Assembly (NCBI GenBank): GCA_030765065.1 | Contig: CM060980.1 | Coordinates: 60,744,364 to 60,808,363, forward strand | From: Deroplatys truncata | Taxonomy: Eukaryota; Arthropoda; Insecta; Mantodea; Mantidae | DNA length: 64,000 nt | Reading direction: 5' to 3' | In this document: positions 45,351 through 56,367 of the stretch, one piece after another | How positions within the stretch are numbered: position 1 is the stretch's first letter | How the letters are laid out: each line of letters begins with the position of its first letter | The notes under the pieces: model-generated | Database searches by the model: none | What the model was told of the DNA's origin: nothing | Seen by the model: the letters and a program-made list of their open reading frames with translations, nothing else | Position numbers and translations under genes: made by a program

Positions 45351-45608
45351 CTAAAAACAACTATAATAAATTAATAATAATAATAATAATAATAATAGAG
45401 CACTAGCTTGTGTTATGAGTGATGTTGAAAATGTTGTCCCTCGATGACATTTGCGTATGCAACTCCTGTTCACCTCCATTAGCTCCTGAGGCGTAATTGC
45501 AGCAGTTTGTTGTGTGATATTTGCTTTTAGGTCATCAATTATATGCAGATTATTCTGATATATCTTGTTCTTTAAGTCGTCACATGAATAAAAATCACAA
45601 GGCGCCAA
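45351..45608 (-). pseudogene. Transposase C-terminal remnant (first arm of an inverted pair)
   Basis: The minus frame MAPCDFYSCDDLKNKIYQNN, LHIIDDLKANITQQTAAITP and QELMEVNRSCIRKCHRG is the tail of an insect DDE transposase: CDFYLWG-like block holding the last acidic residue, then LK.K.Y.NNPHTI.DLK.NI. The upstream catalytic domain is missing. It ends beside an ATT-repeat tract at 45371-45397. The second arm lies in plus orientation at 45690-46330, so the two form a large inverted repeat. Confidence 0.75.
45371..45397. repeat. TAA microsatellite
   Basis: An AAT/ATT run at the outer end of the first arm; the mirror position of the other arm carries a longer ATT run. Confidence 0.9.
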
Positions 45609-45689
45609 TTTTTTTGAAAAACACTACTGATGTAAGATATCGAAGAGACGTTTTAGAACCTTTCTGCGAATAAATAACAAACATTGATT

Positions 45690-46330
45690 GTGAGCAGTCA
45701 TACTTTCACCAGGACTCAGCTACTGACACACTGCTTACGAAACAATTGATTTGGTTACCGGGTTTTTTTATGACAGAATGATCAGTACTGGGTTGTGGCC
45801 AGCTTGTGGCCCTAATTTGACGCCTTGTATTTTTATTTATGGAGAAACTTAAAGAACAAGGTGTATAAGAACAATCACCATACAATTGAGGATCTAAAAG
45901 CATATATCACACAACAAATTGCTGCTGAAATTGAATTTATTTATGGACGCTCTTTAACCGCTGTGGTCCTTAGCGTCCCATTCCATATTGGGCGTGAAAG
46001 ACCGATAATTTTGCTCAGAGTTCGCTTTATCAGGCTTGAGGTTCTTTTACGTGCCGTAAATCTAGACACGGGACCAGCGACTTTACTTCGCTTCCGAAGG
46101 GAGCCATGCTAAGGATTTTACACCCGAAAAAAATCCATCGCCCTCCGCCGGTTTTGAATGGGTAACCTCAGGAACTAGAGGCTAGCATGGTAACCACTAC
46201 ACCACGGAGGACAACAAACAAACTGCTGCAATTACGCCTCAGGAGCTAATGGAAGTGAACGGGAATTTTATACGCAGATGTCATCGATGTATTGCTGCTG
46301 AGATTACATTTTCAACACCGCTTATATCAG
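45690..46330 (+). pseudogene. Transposase C-terminal remnant (second arm), split by a SINE
   Basis: Before the tail, HQDSATAHTA-like coding (CACCAGGACTCAGCTACTGA at 45710-45729) represents the second catalytic aspartate block. FFYDRMISTGLWPA-like coding then leads to the LTPC block at about 45815. From 45850 KNKVYKNNHHTIEDLKAYIT and QQIAA follow, then the SINE (45926-46216), and the frame goes on with TAAITPQELMEVNGNFIRRC-like coding to about 46300. Several frameshifts are present. This arm reaches further into the catalytic domain than the first. Confidence 0.7.
45926..46216 (-). mobile_element. tRNA-derived SINE (family A), full length with target duplication
   Basis: The minus strand begins with TCCTCCGTGGTGTAGTGGTT (A-box TGGTGTAGTGGT), then GCTAGCCTCTAGTTCCTGAG and a B-box-like GGTTACCCATTCAAAACC. 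The family body follows, with the end AATAAATTCAATTTC. AACAAATTGCTGC (45913-45925) and AACAAACTGCTGC (46217-46229) flank it. The homologous empty site is in the first arm (45500-45515, complement). This proves a unit of about 290 bp inserted by retroposition. Confidence 0.9.
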
Positions 46331-46341
46331 AGCTACTATTC

Positions 46342-46342
<1 letters not shown>

Positions 46343-46400
<58 letters not shown>
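46343..46400 (+). repeat. ATT microsatellite
   Basis: About 58 bases of nearly pure ATT at the outer end of the second transposase arm. Confidence 0.95.
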
Positions 46401-49400
46401 GTGTTGTTTATTTCACTCATTCGTTCAGTACACATCTTAAGCCTGCAGATTTGCAATCTTTTTCTCGCATAACCTACCTCGCTCTGCCGGTCACTCGATC
46501 GGTCGCTCAGCCGGTCACTAATTAATAACAACCCTTCCTAGAATGCAGATAATTTAATAAATGACATAAAAATAAATTGATACAAAATAAATTATAGTAT
46601 AAAATACGAATACTTCTACCGTAACTGTAAGATTTTTTGATCCTGAGATTACCAAAATATGTCTACCTTTTGGGTTCATTTCATTGCCACCTTTCTCCAC
46701 TTTTGGATTCGATTTAATGCAGAAGTATTGCGGATTTCACATTGGCAAGAAAATATAAATTACCGTTGTTTATATTTGAACGTATGCTTCTGTAGAGTGT
46801 TCGTTACTACCTTTTCCCTCTGTTCGCCTATCTGTATTGATGATACAATTCTCTATCTGCTACACTACAACGTTGAACTTCAATAAAACTTTGAAGAAAA
46901 CCTGACACACTTCATTTTTTAAATTCGTGGAAGAATAAATGTTTAAATGGGTTTAGAAGAATTCTAATAGTATGTGTTGGTGTATTTCAAATCCTATTGG
47001 AATTGATACAAAAGTGCAGGAGAGACTGCCGGAAACTACGATTTTCTAGCAAATTGCTCCATATAGGGAGAAAATTTTTATGTTATATTTCATTACATTA
47101 AACCATGCGTTTCATTTATAACCGGCTCATAGAGCGTACATGCATACTTCGCTTGGCACTGCAGTGCCCTCGGTATGCCTCAGGTAACTCACTACCGCAA
47201 ATAATTCACACAACACGATTGGTGTGATCGTCTGTGAATGTTAACTGTGAATGCTGCTGCCTCCTTTTTGTACTGCAAGGATTGAAGTTGTTCATTGAGA
47301 TATTTTCGTTCTGTAAAGACTAGAGTTTGCCCATTGTGCATCTCAAAAGAGAAAGTTTATTTAAGACATTTGTGCTGTGTGAATTATACATTTTAAATAC
47401 GTAAAAACAGAATAATATAGACAATAGTTTATAGGAACAAATCCAAAATCATAGACGAACTTAAGGACAATATAAGCACAGAAGTTATGCAACTTATACA
47501 AGAAGAGCTTATGCAGATGGACATCACTTCCATCATAACCTATAACAAGGTTATAAGTCATTATATGCATGTTACTATCTTCCATGTGTAAGAAACATGG
47601 AAGTTTTGGAACAAAAAATGTAATAGGGAGTGCGCGGAGCACGCATACGCACGATTCGGCAATATAAGAAACGCACTATATTATATATGAGTTTGAAGTA
47701 CTTTGGTCTTCACATTTCAAAAAGAGTTGAGAGAGGTACAAAATTAAGGATGGCTTAAATTAAGAATTCGTGTAAAAATGTGGATTTTTTAAATTAACCA
47801 CAGAATTGCGTAATCACTGAATGCTTCCATCAATTGTTATATGTAGTAATACACAGGGAGAGGATAAATGAGTTTAAATAATAAATCCATACGGATGTCA
47901 ATTCCATTTACTTTTAGTTAGCTTAGTAAGGTAGAGATATTCCATGAAATGTATTATTAGGTATATAATTCCACCGCATATTTCCACACCAAATGAACGC
48001 AGCTGATATTTATTCCTATGAATAGATTTACAATTAGTAACAAAAACCTGCAGCACATATATGCGCGGAACATTTCAGATGAAAACATCAATGTGTGAGA
48101 TATTCTCCGGAAAACTTAATTGCTGGAAAATAAGTAGTATAAAATAAGCACATTTAGGTTACAGTCATACAGCTTTTTCGATACCAAGTTATGGTATTTA
48201 TAAGCTAAATACAAAAACTTAAATATTATTTTTGCATGCAAAGTGAACTTATGCTTTAGAAATTTAAGCAAAGTTCAGTGGTGTATTATAGCAAGCATTA
48301 TTAATAGCAGAAATAAGGCGTTAAGTATAATACTTTTAAGGTGGAATTGCCCAAATCTTTGCATAGCATTACCAACATGGGTTACCCAGAATGTTGTTGT
48401 TGGTGCTAATGGTGATGTTGACAGTGGCTCCATATCATATAACCAGTGTAAACAATGGATGATGACAACAACAGCAACCACATCTAGCTTTAGAAATTAT
48501 TCACAAAAGCAAATATCATAGCAAAAGTCAGCTCTGTGGGCGGTTGTATAAACACAATCGAACATTATAGACCCTAAGGTTTGTGTACTTTGCGGTGGTA
48601 ACTAATGATACCTGACGAAACCTAGTGTAGGATCTGTTTTTACCTGAAGTTAAACCAAAATACTGGGCTTAAAATTAACCAAGAGCACATTCAGCACGCC
48701 TCTCTTGAATGTACACCCAGAGACCGTAAATGTCGCTTAAAACGAGAGCAAACGTTGTACATTGTTGTTTAGTTTCAGAATTTCCTGCTAAACATGCCAA
48801 AGCTTACTATAAATATCAAAGTTACTTCCTTTATTACCGGATGTGTTACCATGCATATAATTTGAAGTAAATAGTGTGGAATATACTCATATAAACAAGT
48901 AAGAATTTTCAAATAAACGAAAATAAAGGGTAAATAAATCAAATGTACTTCAAAACTTATTACCGGTTCCAGATTTTGATGATCTATAAAAGGACTTTTT
49001 AAAAAATTATATAACAATTACAACAAATGGTTTCAAAATCATAATTATATAGTTTATTAAAATTACTATACAGAAGATTATAAATTAATTTAGTCAATTA
49101 TAAGAGAACTTTACAACTTATGATTGATTGTGCGCACCCTTAACGCGAAAAAGGGACAACTGACCTATCTCATCCCTAATTTGGAACATAAATCTATAAC
49201 TGCAATTGTACACCTTCTCCTGATAATAGCCACATCTCAAACTGCAAGCAACTCTTTCCAGACTAACCATTAATAGGAATGCGATTTTTTTCAGGGAATA
49301 CAAGTAAAGGATGTACAAAGTTACTTTTGAATAGTGGAATTTACATCTTTGGAAAGTTATGCTTATATAAAACGTCAGTAATATAAAATTCTTTGTATAC

Positions 49401-49857
49401 TGAATGTAAATACAAGAAAACCACTAAATAAATACGCAAAGGGCAAGAAAATGAAAAAAATAAATATGTAACATTTCTGAGGATAGATAGAAAATTTTTC
49501 AAGTAGAAGTTTTAATAATGCTATTTTGAAGGTCTAAATTTCTAAGAAGTCTGCCACAGAGGACATAGTTTCACATGCTCTCCACCAATTCAGTAGGTAA
49601 TTTCGACGTCTTAGAGAGTGCCTTGATTTATAATAGGTCATTTTAGCTCATAGTTTCGTTGTTTATGTGTACACATAATTATTCATTGCAATGGATCTCT
49701 TCAGAGTTTCAAATATAACAGACGAAATGTTCTTGATGCACTTTTTTGCAACTTCTGACTCTTGCTTTTGCTTCAAACCCGTTCTGGATTCCGTTCTAAC
49801 CATACTAAGATATTGTAATTAAAGAAATGTTTAGGTTAATTTATATAGTGAAATATT
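46401..49857. other. Unassigned AT-rich sequence
   Basis: Nearly 3.5 kb without recognisable element or gene. A palindromic-looking AACATGGAAG/CTTCCATGT pair at 47580-47600 is short. Confidence 0.5.
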
Positions 49858-49896
49858 CAATGTTATACACAGTTGGAAAATTTAAATACATTATTA

Positions 49897-49943
<47 letters not shown>

Positions 49944-50130
49944 TGTATTCTAAAATGCACCCACAGTAAATGTAAGGTATATGTTTTAACTAAAACAGTT
50001 TCATGCCACAGATCCTAACGCCTTCGTTTACACTATCCCGAAACTTGCCATTCCTTTTTTCAATGGTATACACAGTTGGCAAATTTAAATACATTTTTAT
50101 GTTTGTTATTATTATTATTATTATTATTAC

Positions 50131-50165
<35 letters not shown>

Positions 50166-50459
50166 CATTCTAAAATGCACCCACAGTAAATGTAAGGTAT
50201 ATATTTTAACTAAAACAGTTTCATGCCATAGATCCTAACGCCTTCGTTTACACTATCCCGAAATTTGTCATTCCTTTTTTCAATGTTATACACAGTTGGA
50301 AAATTTAAATACACTTTTATGTTTATTATTATATTATTACTGTATTCTAAAATGCACCCATAGTAATTGTAAGGTATATATTTTAACCAAAACAGTTTCA
50401 TGCCACAGATCCTAACGCCTTGGTTTAGACTATCCCGAAACCTGTCATTCCTTTTTTCA
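49858..50459 (+). repeat. Three-copy tandem repeat with a variable ATT tract
   Basis: Units start with CAATGTTATACACAGTTGG at 49858, 50061 and 50281. Their lengths of about 203, 220 and 179 bases differ mainly in the ATT tract (49896-49942, 50107-50162, and a short one at 50324-50340). Each unit then has TTCTAAAATGCACCCA, GTAAGGTATAT, AAAACAGTTTCATGCCA and GATCCTAACGCCTT. The copies are well over 90% identical outside the tract by eye. Confidence 0.9.
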
Positions 50460-50920
50460 GGATGGAATATTTAAGCTTAGAAAACACTCGGGCCACTCGA
50501 AATACAAAACGCTCTAAGAAAGGTGTGTATAAATTTGAAAAATATGCCGGAATGAGGTAAAAATGTCTATGTATGTGATATTATTGGAAGGTACATTTTT
50601 AAAGGTAATTTTTCTTTTTTCAGAGTTAGAAAGTAGAGTAGAGTGGTGTATTTAGTACTCTTAAACATTTTACATATTCAAACTCATACATTGCACGGGT
50701 CAAATAGACCATACGTGCTTATATGATACACTGTAGTTCATATTTTTCAGACTATATTCAGTAGACTGTACATTAAAGTTAATGATATTTATAAGAAATG
50801 AAATCAAAAGAAAACATATATAAACTAACAACAAATATCACACAAATAATACAGAAGAAGAGAAAACACTTGTTCACAAGCACAAGCTATTGTTTACAAA
50901 ATAAACGCCCCCCTAAGTCA
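50460..50920. other. Unassigned AT-rich sequence
   Basis: No signal on either strand up to the 3' end of the LINE that starts at 50921. Confidence 0.45.
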
Positions 50921-51907
50921 CTAACCCTCCCCTTCCCTCCCTCCCTTACACTCCAATATGAGCTGCATAACCTTTTGCAAAAAAGTTACAATTGCTTCCC
51001 CCTCTCCCCCTCCCAGCCAGCAAGTACAACAAGCTCGTAACCCTCTCCTTGAGTTCACATAGGAACCTGGCAGATAGCTTCTCCTCAACTGTTCTGTCTT
51101 AGTACAATGCGCAAGAATATGAATCCAAGTTTCTTCCTCTCTACACCAGGGACACACTCTTATGGCTTTATCTATATCTTTCTCCACAGAGTCGCTCTGT
51201 TTACAGATCCTTGAAACTAAATACTACCCATCCCTATTCTCTCCAGCCCTCTCTTGGTTTTCGCTGCCCACGTCTTGTGCCTGCTGTACTGTTCCTTATA
51301 GTATACTGTCCTCATAAGTGATTGATCCCCTCTCATAATTCTAATCCAACATTTGATCGCCCGTACCTTACATTCAATTGTTTCGCTTATGTACCATATT
51401 CTCTAAAAAGTCGCAGTTTGTCTTACCTCTTTCCACACCCAAGATATCTTTTAGAAAACCTATTCTTATTTGGTCTAGCCTTTCCGTGGGTTCCCACCCC
51501 CAGATCTCCGCCCCATACGTCATTGTGGATCTAACAATTGCCCCATATATTGTGTCTAGTAATTTTACCTGTATATCTGGGATTCTGCTCCAAGTGCGCA
51601 GAGTTTCCGTAGCTCTCATTGCTGCCTTGAGTTTCGTAACCTCAATGCGTTAAGTTCATCTTCCGTTCATTGTAACAGCCAAACCTAAGTATACGAAACT
51701 CCTTACATAGTCCAGCTTCTCCCCTGCGTTAAGTCCAGGTGTCTGTATGGCTGTATATCCTGCTGTTTCTAAACATAATTATTACTTTCTCTACTACGTA
51801 TAGTAGGTAGGGGAAGTATTGTATTCCACTCAAAAATTCGATATGTTTTGAGACCACCTGAATCCAAAAAAAGCATTTTTGGTAACATGTCCGTGTGTGT
51901 GTGTGTA

Positions 51908-51956
<49 letters not shown>

Positions 51957-52925
51957 CTGTGAACAGAATAACTCAGAAACGAACAGTCGGATAAACACCA
52001 AACTTGGTAATTAGGTTCAGTACTTTCAGAGATGCGACACGAAGGTTTTCAAGAAAATCCCCCCACCCCAGATTACCCTTTACATGGAACATTTTTCGAA
52101 AATTTTAATTTTTTCAAAAATAGCTCTAACGATTTTGATTAAAATATCATATGTTTAGGATATTTTCATGGCAAATAAAATGAATATCTTGAATTTTCTG
52201 GGAATGTCTCCAAAAGTATTCTTCATTGTGAACGACTTTTGCATAACTGGTAAACCATAAGAGATAGACAAACTTTTACTGCACAAAAAATGTAGATCAC
52301 GTTAAAACACACAATTTATGTCATATACATTTTTTTTGTGTGGTGAACCATTTTCGAGATATTTTTTGTTATTCCCTTAAATTTTTCAATAATTATTCTC
52401 TCAAATGGGAATTCGTTATTCATTTTTTTGTCTTGGAAATGCAAAGAGTATTAATCTGTGGCAAAGAGAATGTTGCTGCACCTAGCAACCAGCTATTAAG
52501 ATATATGTCTATGCTTAAAGGCTACTGTATTTCTATATTGCCCTTGCAATTACAAAACAAGGGGAACATAGTACGCCTTAAGCGATAGTTAAATATTTTT
52601 AGAACTGGTCGCTATGTGTAAAATGTAATTCTCTTTTATGTCAAAAGATCGTTTCTGCAAATGTTTATCTCGATTAATATGAAATAGATGGAGAATAAGA
52701 GTTTGTAGAAATAGTTTGTACAAGAGTAGAGAAAGTCATGTGAGTGTAACACATAAGATTTTTTGTTTTGTTTACATTAACAGTCAATAGCCATTGTCAC
52801 AATAAGTCTGAAGTCTGTCTAGTCCCTTTTGCAACCCTTCCTTAGTAGTAGAGAACAATGTCATATCGTCTGAATGTAAAAGTGCTGGGGAAGTGACTGG
52901 TTATCAGACTCACTGATCCGATTAA
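50921..52925 (-). pseudogene. LINE reverse-transcriptase remnant, split by R850
   Basis: From 52925 down to 52761 the minus strand reads PVTSPALLHSDDMTLFSTTK and EGLQKGLDRLQTYCDNGY, RT domain C with the catalytic box changed from YADD to HSDD (52866-52877). R850 lies at 51786-52760. On its far side the same frame continues through IMFRNSRIYSH, GEKLDYVRSFVYLGLAVTMN (domain E region), and KLKAAMRATETLRTWSRIPD, IVRSTMTYGAEIWGWEPTER, LDQIRIGFLKDILGVERGKT (thumb). At 51187-50921 CPWCREEETWIHILAHC gives a terminal Cys/His motif. Frameshifts exist near 51640 and 51300. The enzyme would copy element RNA at the nicked target. The fragment lacks the fingers and endonuclease. Confidence 0.85.
51786..52760 (+). 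repeat. R850 repeat, complete copy with defined borders
   Basis: It starts TTTCTCTACTACGTATAG and ends CACATAAGATT, splitting the RT frame between codons for NVNKTK and VIIMFRN. It carries a long TG tract at 51893-51955, which makes it about 975 bases. Removing it would restore the flanking frame, so the ends are those of the inserted unit. At most TTT or TT could be a target duplication. Confidence 0.9.
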
Positions 52926-53461
52926 GGATACTGGGAAGTGTTGTATTCAAACTTGATGTTTTCCATTTTTCGTGAAAATAAACTCTCTGATTCTTTCTTA
53001 TTCAGAATATATTTTTTTTCAGCGAAAGTAATGTCAGGAGAATAATTTTGCACACTGCGTAAGAATTCTCTTGGTAAGACTATGGGAGTGACGGGTAGAA
53101 TTCTGTCCTTCTGTCCGTGGTACAAATCGCTTGTTGAACGTTTCAGATCCACGCTTGATGTTGCGCGACATTTTAAGTTACTGTTATAAGATATTATAAA
53201 TGACCCTAAAACTATGAAGCACAATTATTTGGAGTATTGTACTCCCCTATTTGATTTCTATACAATTTTAAAATGAATGCAATATATCTTCTTCCACCTT
53301 ATAGATGTTTTATCCAACAACTAGAGACAGGAAAAATATGAGGAAAAGTTTTCCAAAATATGAAGAAAAGCTTTCACAATATTATGGTTTATATATTACC
53401 ATAAAGTCTTATACTACAAGAGCTCGGTGTAGATTCAATTCATTAATTTAAGATATAGTCT
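52926..53461. other. Unassigned AT-rich sequence
   Basis: The part nearest 52926 may hold more of the LINE but no RT motif can be read. Confidence 0.4.
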
Positions 53462-54378
53462 TTACTGATTTCGTCCACGTACATAGGTGGAGAACATATT
53501 GCATCCCACCCAAAAATTCGATACCGAGATTTCACCGGATATATGTATTGAGTCCTCCTGAATTAAATAAAGCATTTTTAGAAAAAGGCCCCTGTGTGAG
53601 AGAGAGAGAGAGAGAACAGCACAACTTAAAAACGAAACGTCAGATAAACACCAAACTTGGTATTTATATTCAGTAATTTCCAAAGATGCGACATGAAGAT
53701 TTTCAAGAAAATCCCCCCACCCCAAACATTCTTTAAATGAAAGTTATTTCGAAATTTTTTATTTTATAAAAATGGCCCTAACGAACTGAATTGAAATGCC
53801 ATATATTAATGATATTTATATAACAAATAAAATGTATACCTTGAATTTTCTGGCAATAGGGTTTGAAGTCCTCTACATTCGGAAGGAATTTTGTATAATA
53901 TTATATAACTAGTAAACGTTAAGCGATAGACGAAAGCGTATTACATAAGAAATATGGATCCCTTTAAAACACACAATTTATTTCAAATAAAAGTTTTTAT
54001 GCCATCAGTCATTTACGCTATATTGTTATTAATGGTTCAATTTTACATTACTTAGTCATCCTTTTAAGTCCTTTCAACATCCAGTTTTCCTTTTCGTACA
54101 ACATTCAACATTCTCGCGATATCATGGAAAGAGTATGGCTCGTACAATTTCAGATCTCTTTGTGGTTACCGGCAAAAAAAGCGAATCAGTTGGGGAATTT
54201 AATGCCTACCCTGATGTTGCCATGGTAGCTTAGTGGTTAGAGAAACTGGGAGATCCGTGGTTCAAATCCCGGCGATGGAATTGAAATTTTCAGTTATATG
54301 ATTTAGTAAGAATAGTTTGTATACTCGCTAACAAGCGATAGATGGTAGAGAAAGTCATGTAAATGTAACACATCAGAT
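53462..54378 (+). repeat. R850 repeat, full-length copy with a tRNA-like insertion
   Basis: ATAGGTGGAGAACATATTGC opens it; ATTCGATACCGAGATTTCAC, AAACACCAAACTTGGTATTT and ACACAATTTATTTCAAATAA follow, and GAGAAAGTCATGTAAATGTA ends it. The TG tract is replaced by an AG run at 53597-53616. A SINE-like head lies at 54214-54283. Confidence 0.82.
54214..54283 (+). mobile_element. tRNA-like SINE head (family B) inside R850
   Basis: GTTGCCATGGTAGCTTAGTG with TTAGAG is an A-box-like part and GATCCGTGGTTCAAATCCCG is a B-box part, related to 26722-26800. The anticodon arm is too short for a real tRNA. No clear body or target duplication follows. Confidence 0.6.
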
Positions 54379-56367
54379 TTTTTCCCATATTTAACATTCA
54401 ATATCAAATGAAACAAATTATATAAAGCTTAATGATTTCAATAATTGTGAAAGCGTTAAGCTTAGAAAAGTGAAGTTATTAGCTGTTTTTTCTTCGCTTA
54501 ATACTAATTACAATTTGCCACTAAAATCACCGGTTCGTGAAAATAAAAACTCTTCAAGAACAGAGGACGTTTAATTTCGTATGCGATGTCACAAAGGACA
54601 TATTGCTTATATTTTCTCAAGTATACTTACTCGTTGGAAAAATAGGCTAGAGTTTTATAAATGCTACAGGAAACTCCCGTTTTCAATATTTGGAAAGATC
54701 AGTTTATTGTTAATGAAAATCACTTCAAAACCAAAAAATATTCAAAACTTAAAAAATATGAGTTAATACGAAGATTTTCACAAAATATTAAGAGATTAGT
54801 GTTAAAATATTATGAAATATGACATTTTTGAGAAGCCTATTAAGTGTTACACCTTGAAAAAGTAAAATCACTTGTTTTCATTATGATAGCAAGCACAGTT
54901 AGAACATAAAATTTCATATTTTGTCTGTCTGCCTTGCCTAACTTACTGCTTAGCTCCTCGATAGAGAGATTTCCCAACCTGGTAGACGACATAAGAATCT
55001 CTTGTAAATGAGACTGAATTGCTGAGAATATTACAGACAATGAACGATCAAAGGATTGTCATCATTTACTTTTAAGTTTCTGGAAAGCTGAATCACCATT
55101 AAACCCATTCTATCCCAACCGTACATTTTGGGTCTCCCAGTAACAATTCCTTAGGATTCATCACAGAGCTGCAGCGTGTAATTAATAAATCAATGTCCCT
55201 TAGATCTCGCAGCAAAGCAGCGGAAGCATACAGAGACAATTAATTTCTTTCTATCCCTCCCCCTTTCTCTTATCGGTCGTCGTCGGCGGCTCTCTCTGCC
55301 CCTGTGTAGCCCACCGCCCGCATGTCTCCTCCCTAGCAATGCATGCATATACCAGGAACAAGTGAAAATTTAATCAGTGCGTAAATCGGTGCCGATACGG
55401 GCTTGGGGAAAGACGGGGAGGGGCCAAGGAAAGAGAGGACAGGGAGTCTAGGATTAGGTAGAGACCGTCCGGGTTAAGTGGGGATTATAACACCTATCTC
55501 GCCCATAGACCAATTCCTTAGCTGTGTGCTTCTTCCCTAGCCTTTTAAACATGTATAAGAAATGCCATGTTTTAGATTCTTATTTCTGTTTACAACTCCC
55601 GTCACTTAAGTAAGTTTTCGCAACACAAATGTTTTATAGGAAGTTACTTAAAAAGTAATGGCAATATCATTAATTTCTGTTTCTTTTTGCCTTCTACCAC
55701 ATACCTATGGTAGATACAGTCTTCCAGCCCAAGAATGGATCCGCAGTAAACGCAGTAAACAACGCACATAGCATCACTCCGCGCTTGACATCTTGTGACC
55801 ATACGGAGGAGCTTCCTCCCTTCCCCCCAGCTGTTTACTTCCGGGAACAAAGAAACTCCCAACATTACGTTCCAGTTTTATATTAATTACGGCACTATCT
55901 TTCACTGCCCCCCCCCAACTGAACGTTGAAGAAATCACGCTGTATACTTGATAACGAAACTAATGTATTAATTCAAGAATGGATGAACAAATGTTATGAA
56001 ATACTCGCATATCTTATTACTGTTTACTGCAGAAATCACCTTATGTGTGGTAGGGGGGTTCATTGTTTAAGAAAAGCTATGCACCTTGAAGCGTATAGTA
56101 AGTCGCTTATTTTACCTAAAACGCGCACGTCAATTCCTTTTCTTTTTCCTGACATTGGAAACAACTTCACAGAACACAAATCATTTCGGATTACATAACT
56201 AATATTAACGTTATGTTTAAGTGAATCGATTATAACACACTATGCTTACACATATTCTTTATTATTTGAAGCACAAAAGAGGGTGATAATGCATTTAGTG
56301 CAGTAACAAATTTTTATTCACCTGAAAGGTGTGCTGCGCCGAACATCAGAACCCTTACTTGGACTGG
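54379..56367. other. Unassigned, with a GC-richer patch at 55260-55480
   Basis: The patch (CGGTCGTCGTCGGCGGCTCT; GGGGAAAGACGGGGAGGGGC) has no protein-like frame or second copy. A run of nine C lies near 55910. The rest is AT-rich and featureless. Confidence 0.4.

Noticed and set aside
46322-46531. Poly-asparagine protein
   Set aside because: The Asn run is a translation of the ATT microsatellite; there is no gene structure around it.
49858-50459. CRISPR-like direct repeats
   Set aside because: Only three units of about 200 bases with microsatellite inside, in eukaryotic DNA; repeat and spacer sizes do not fit CRISPR.
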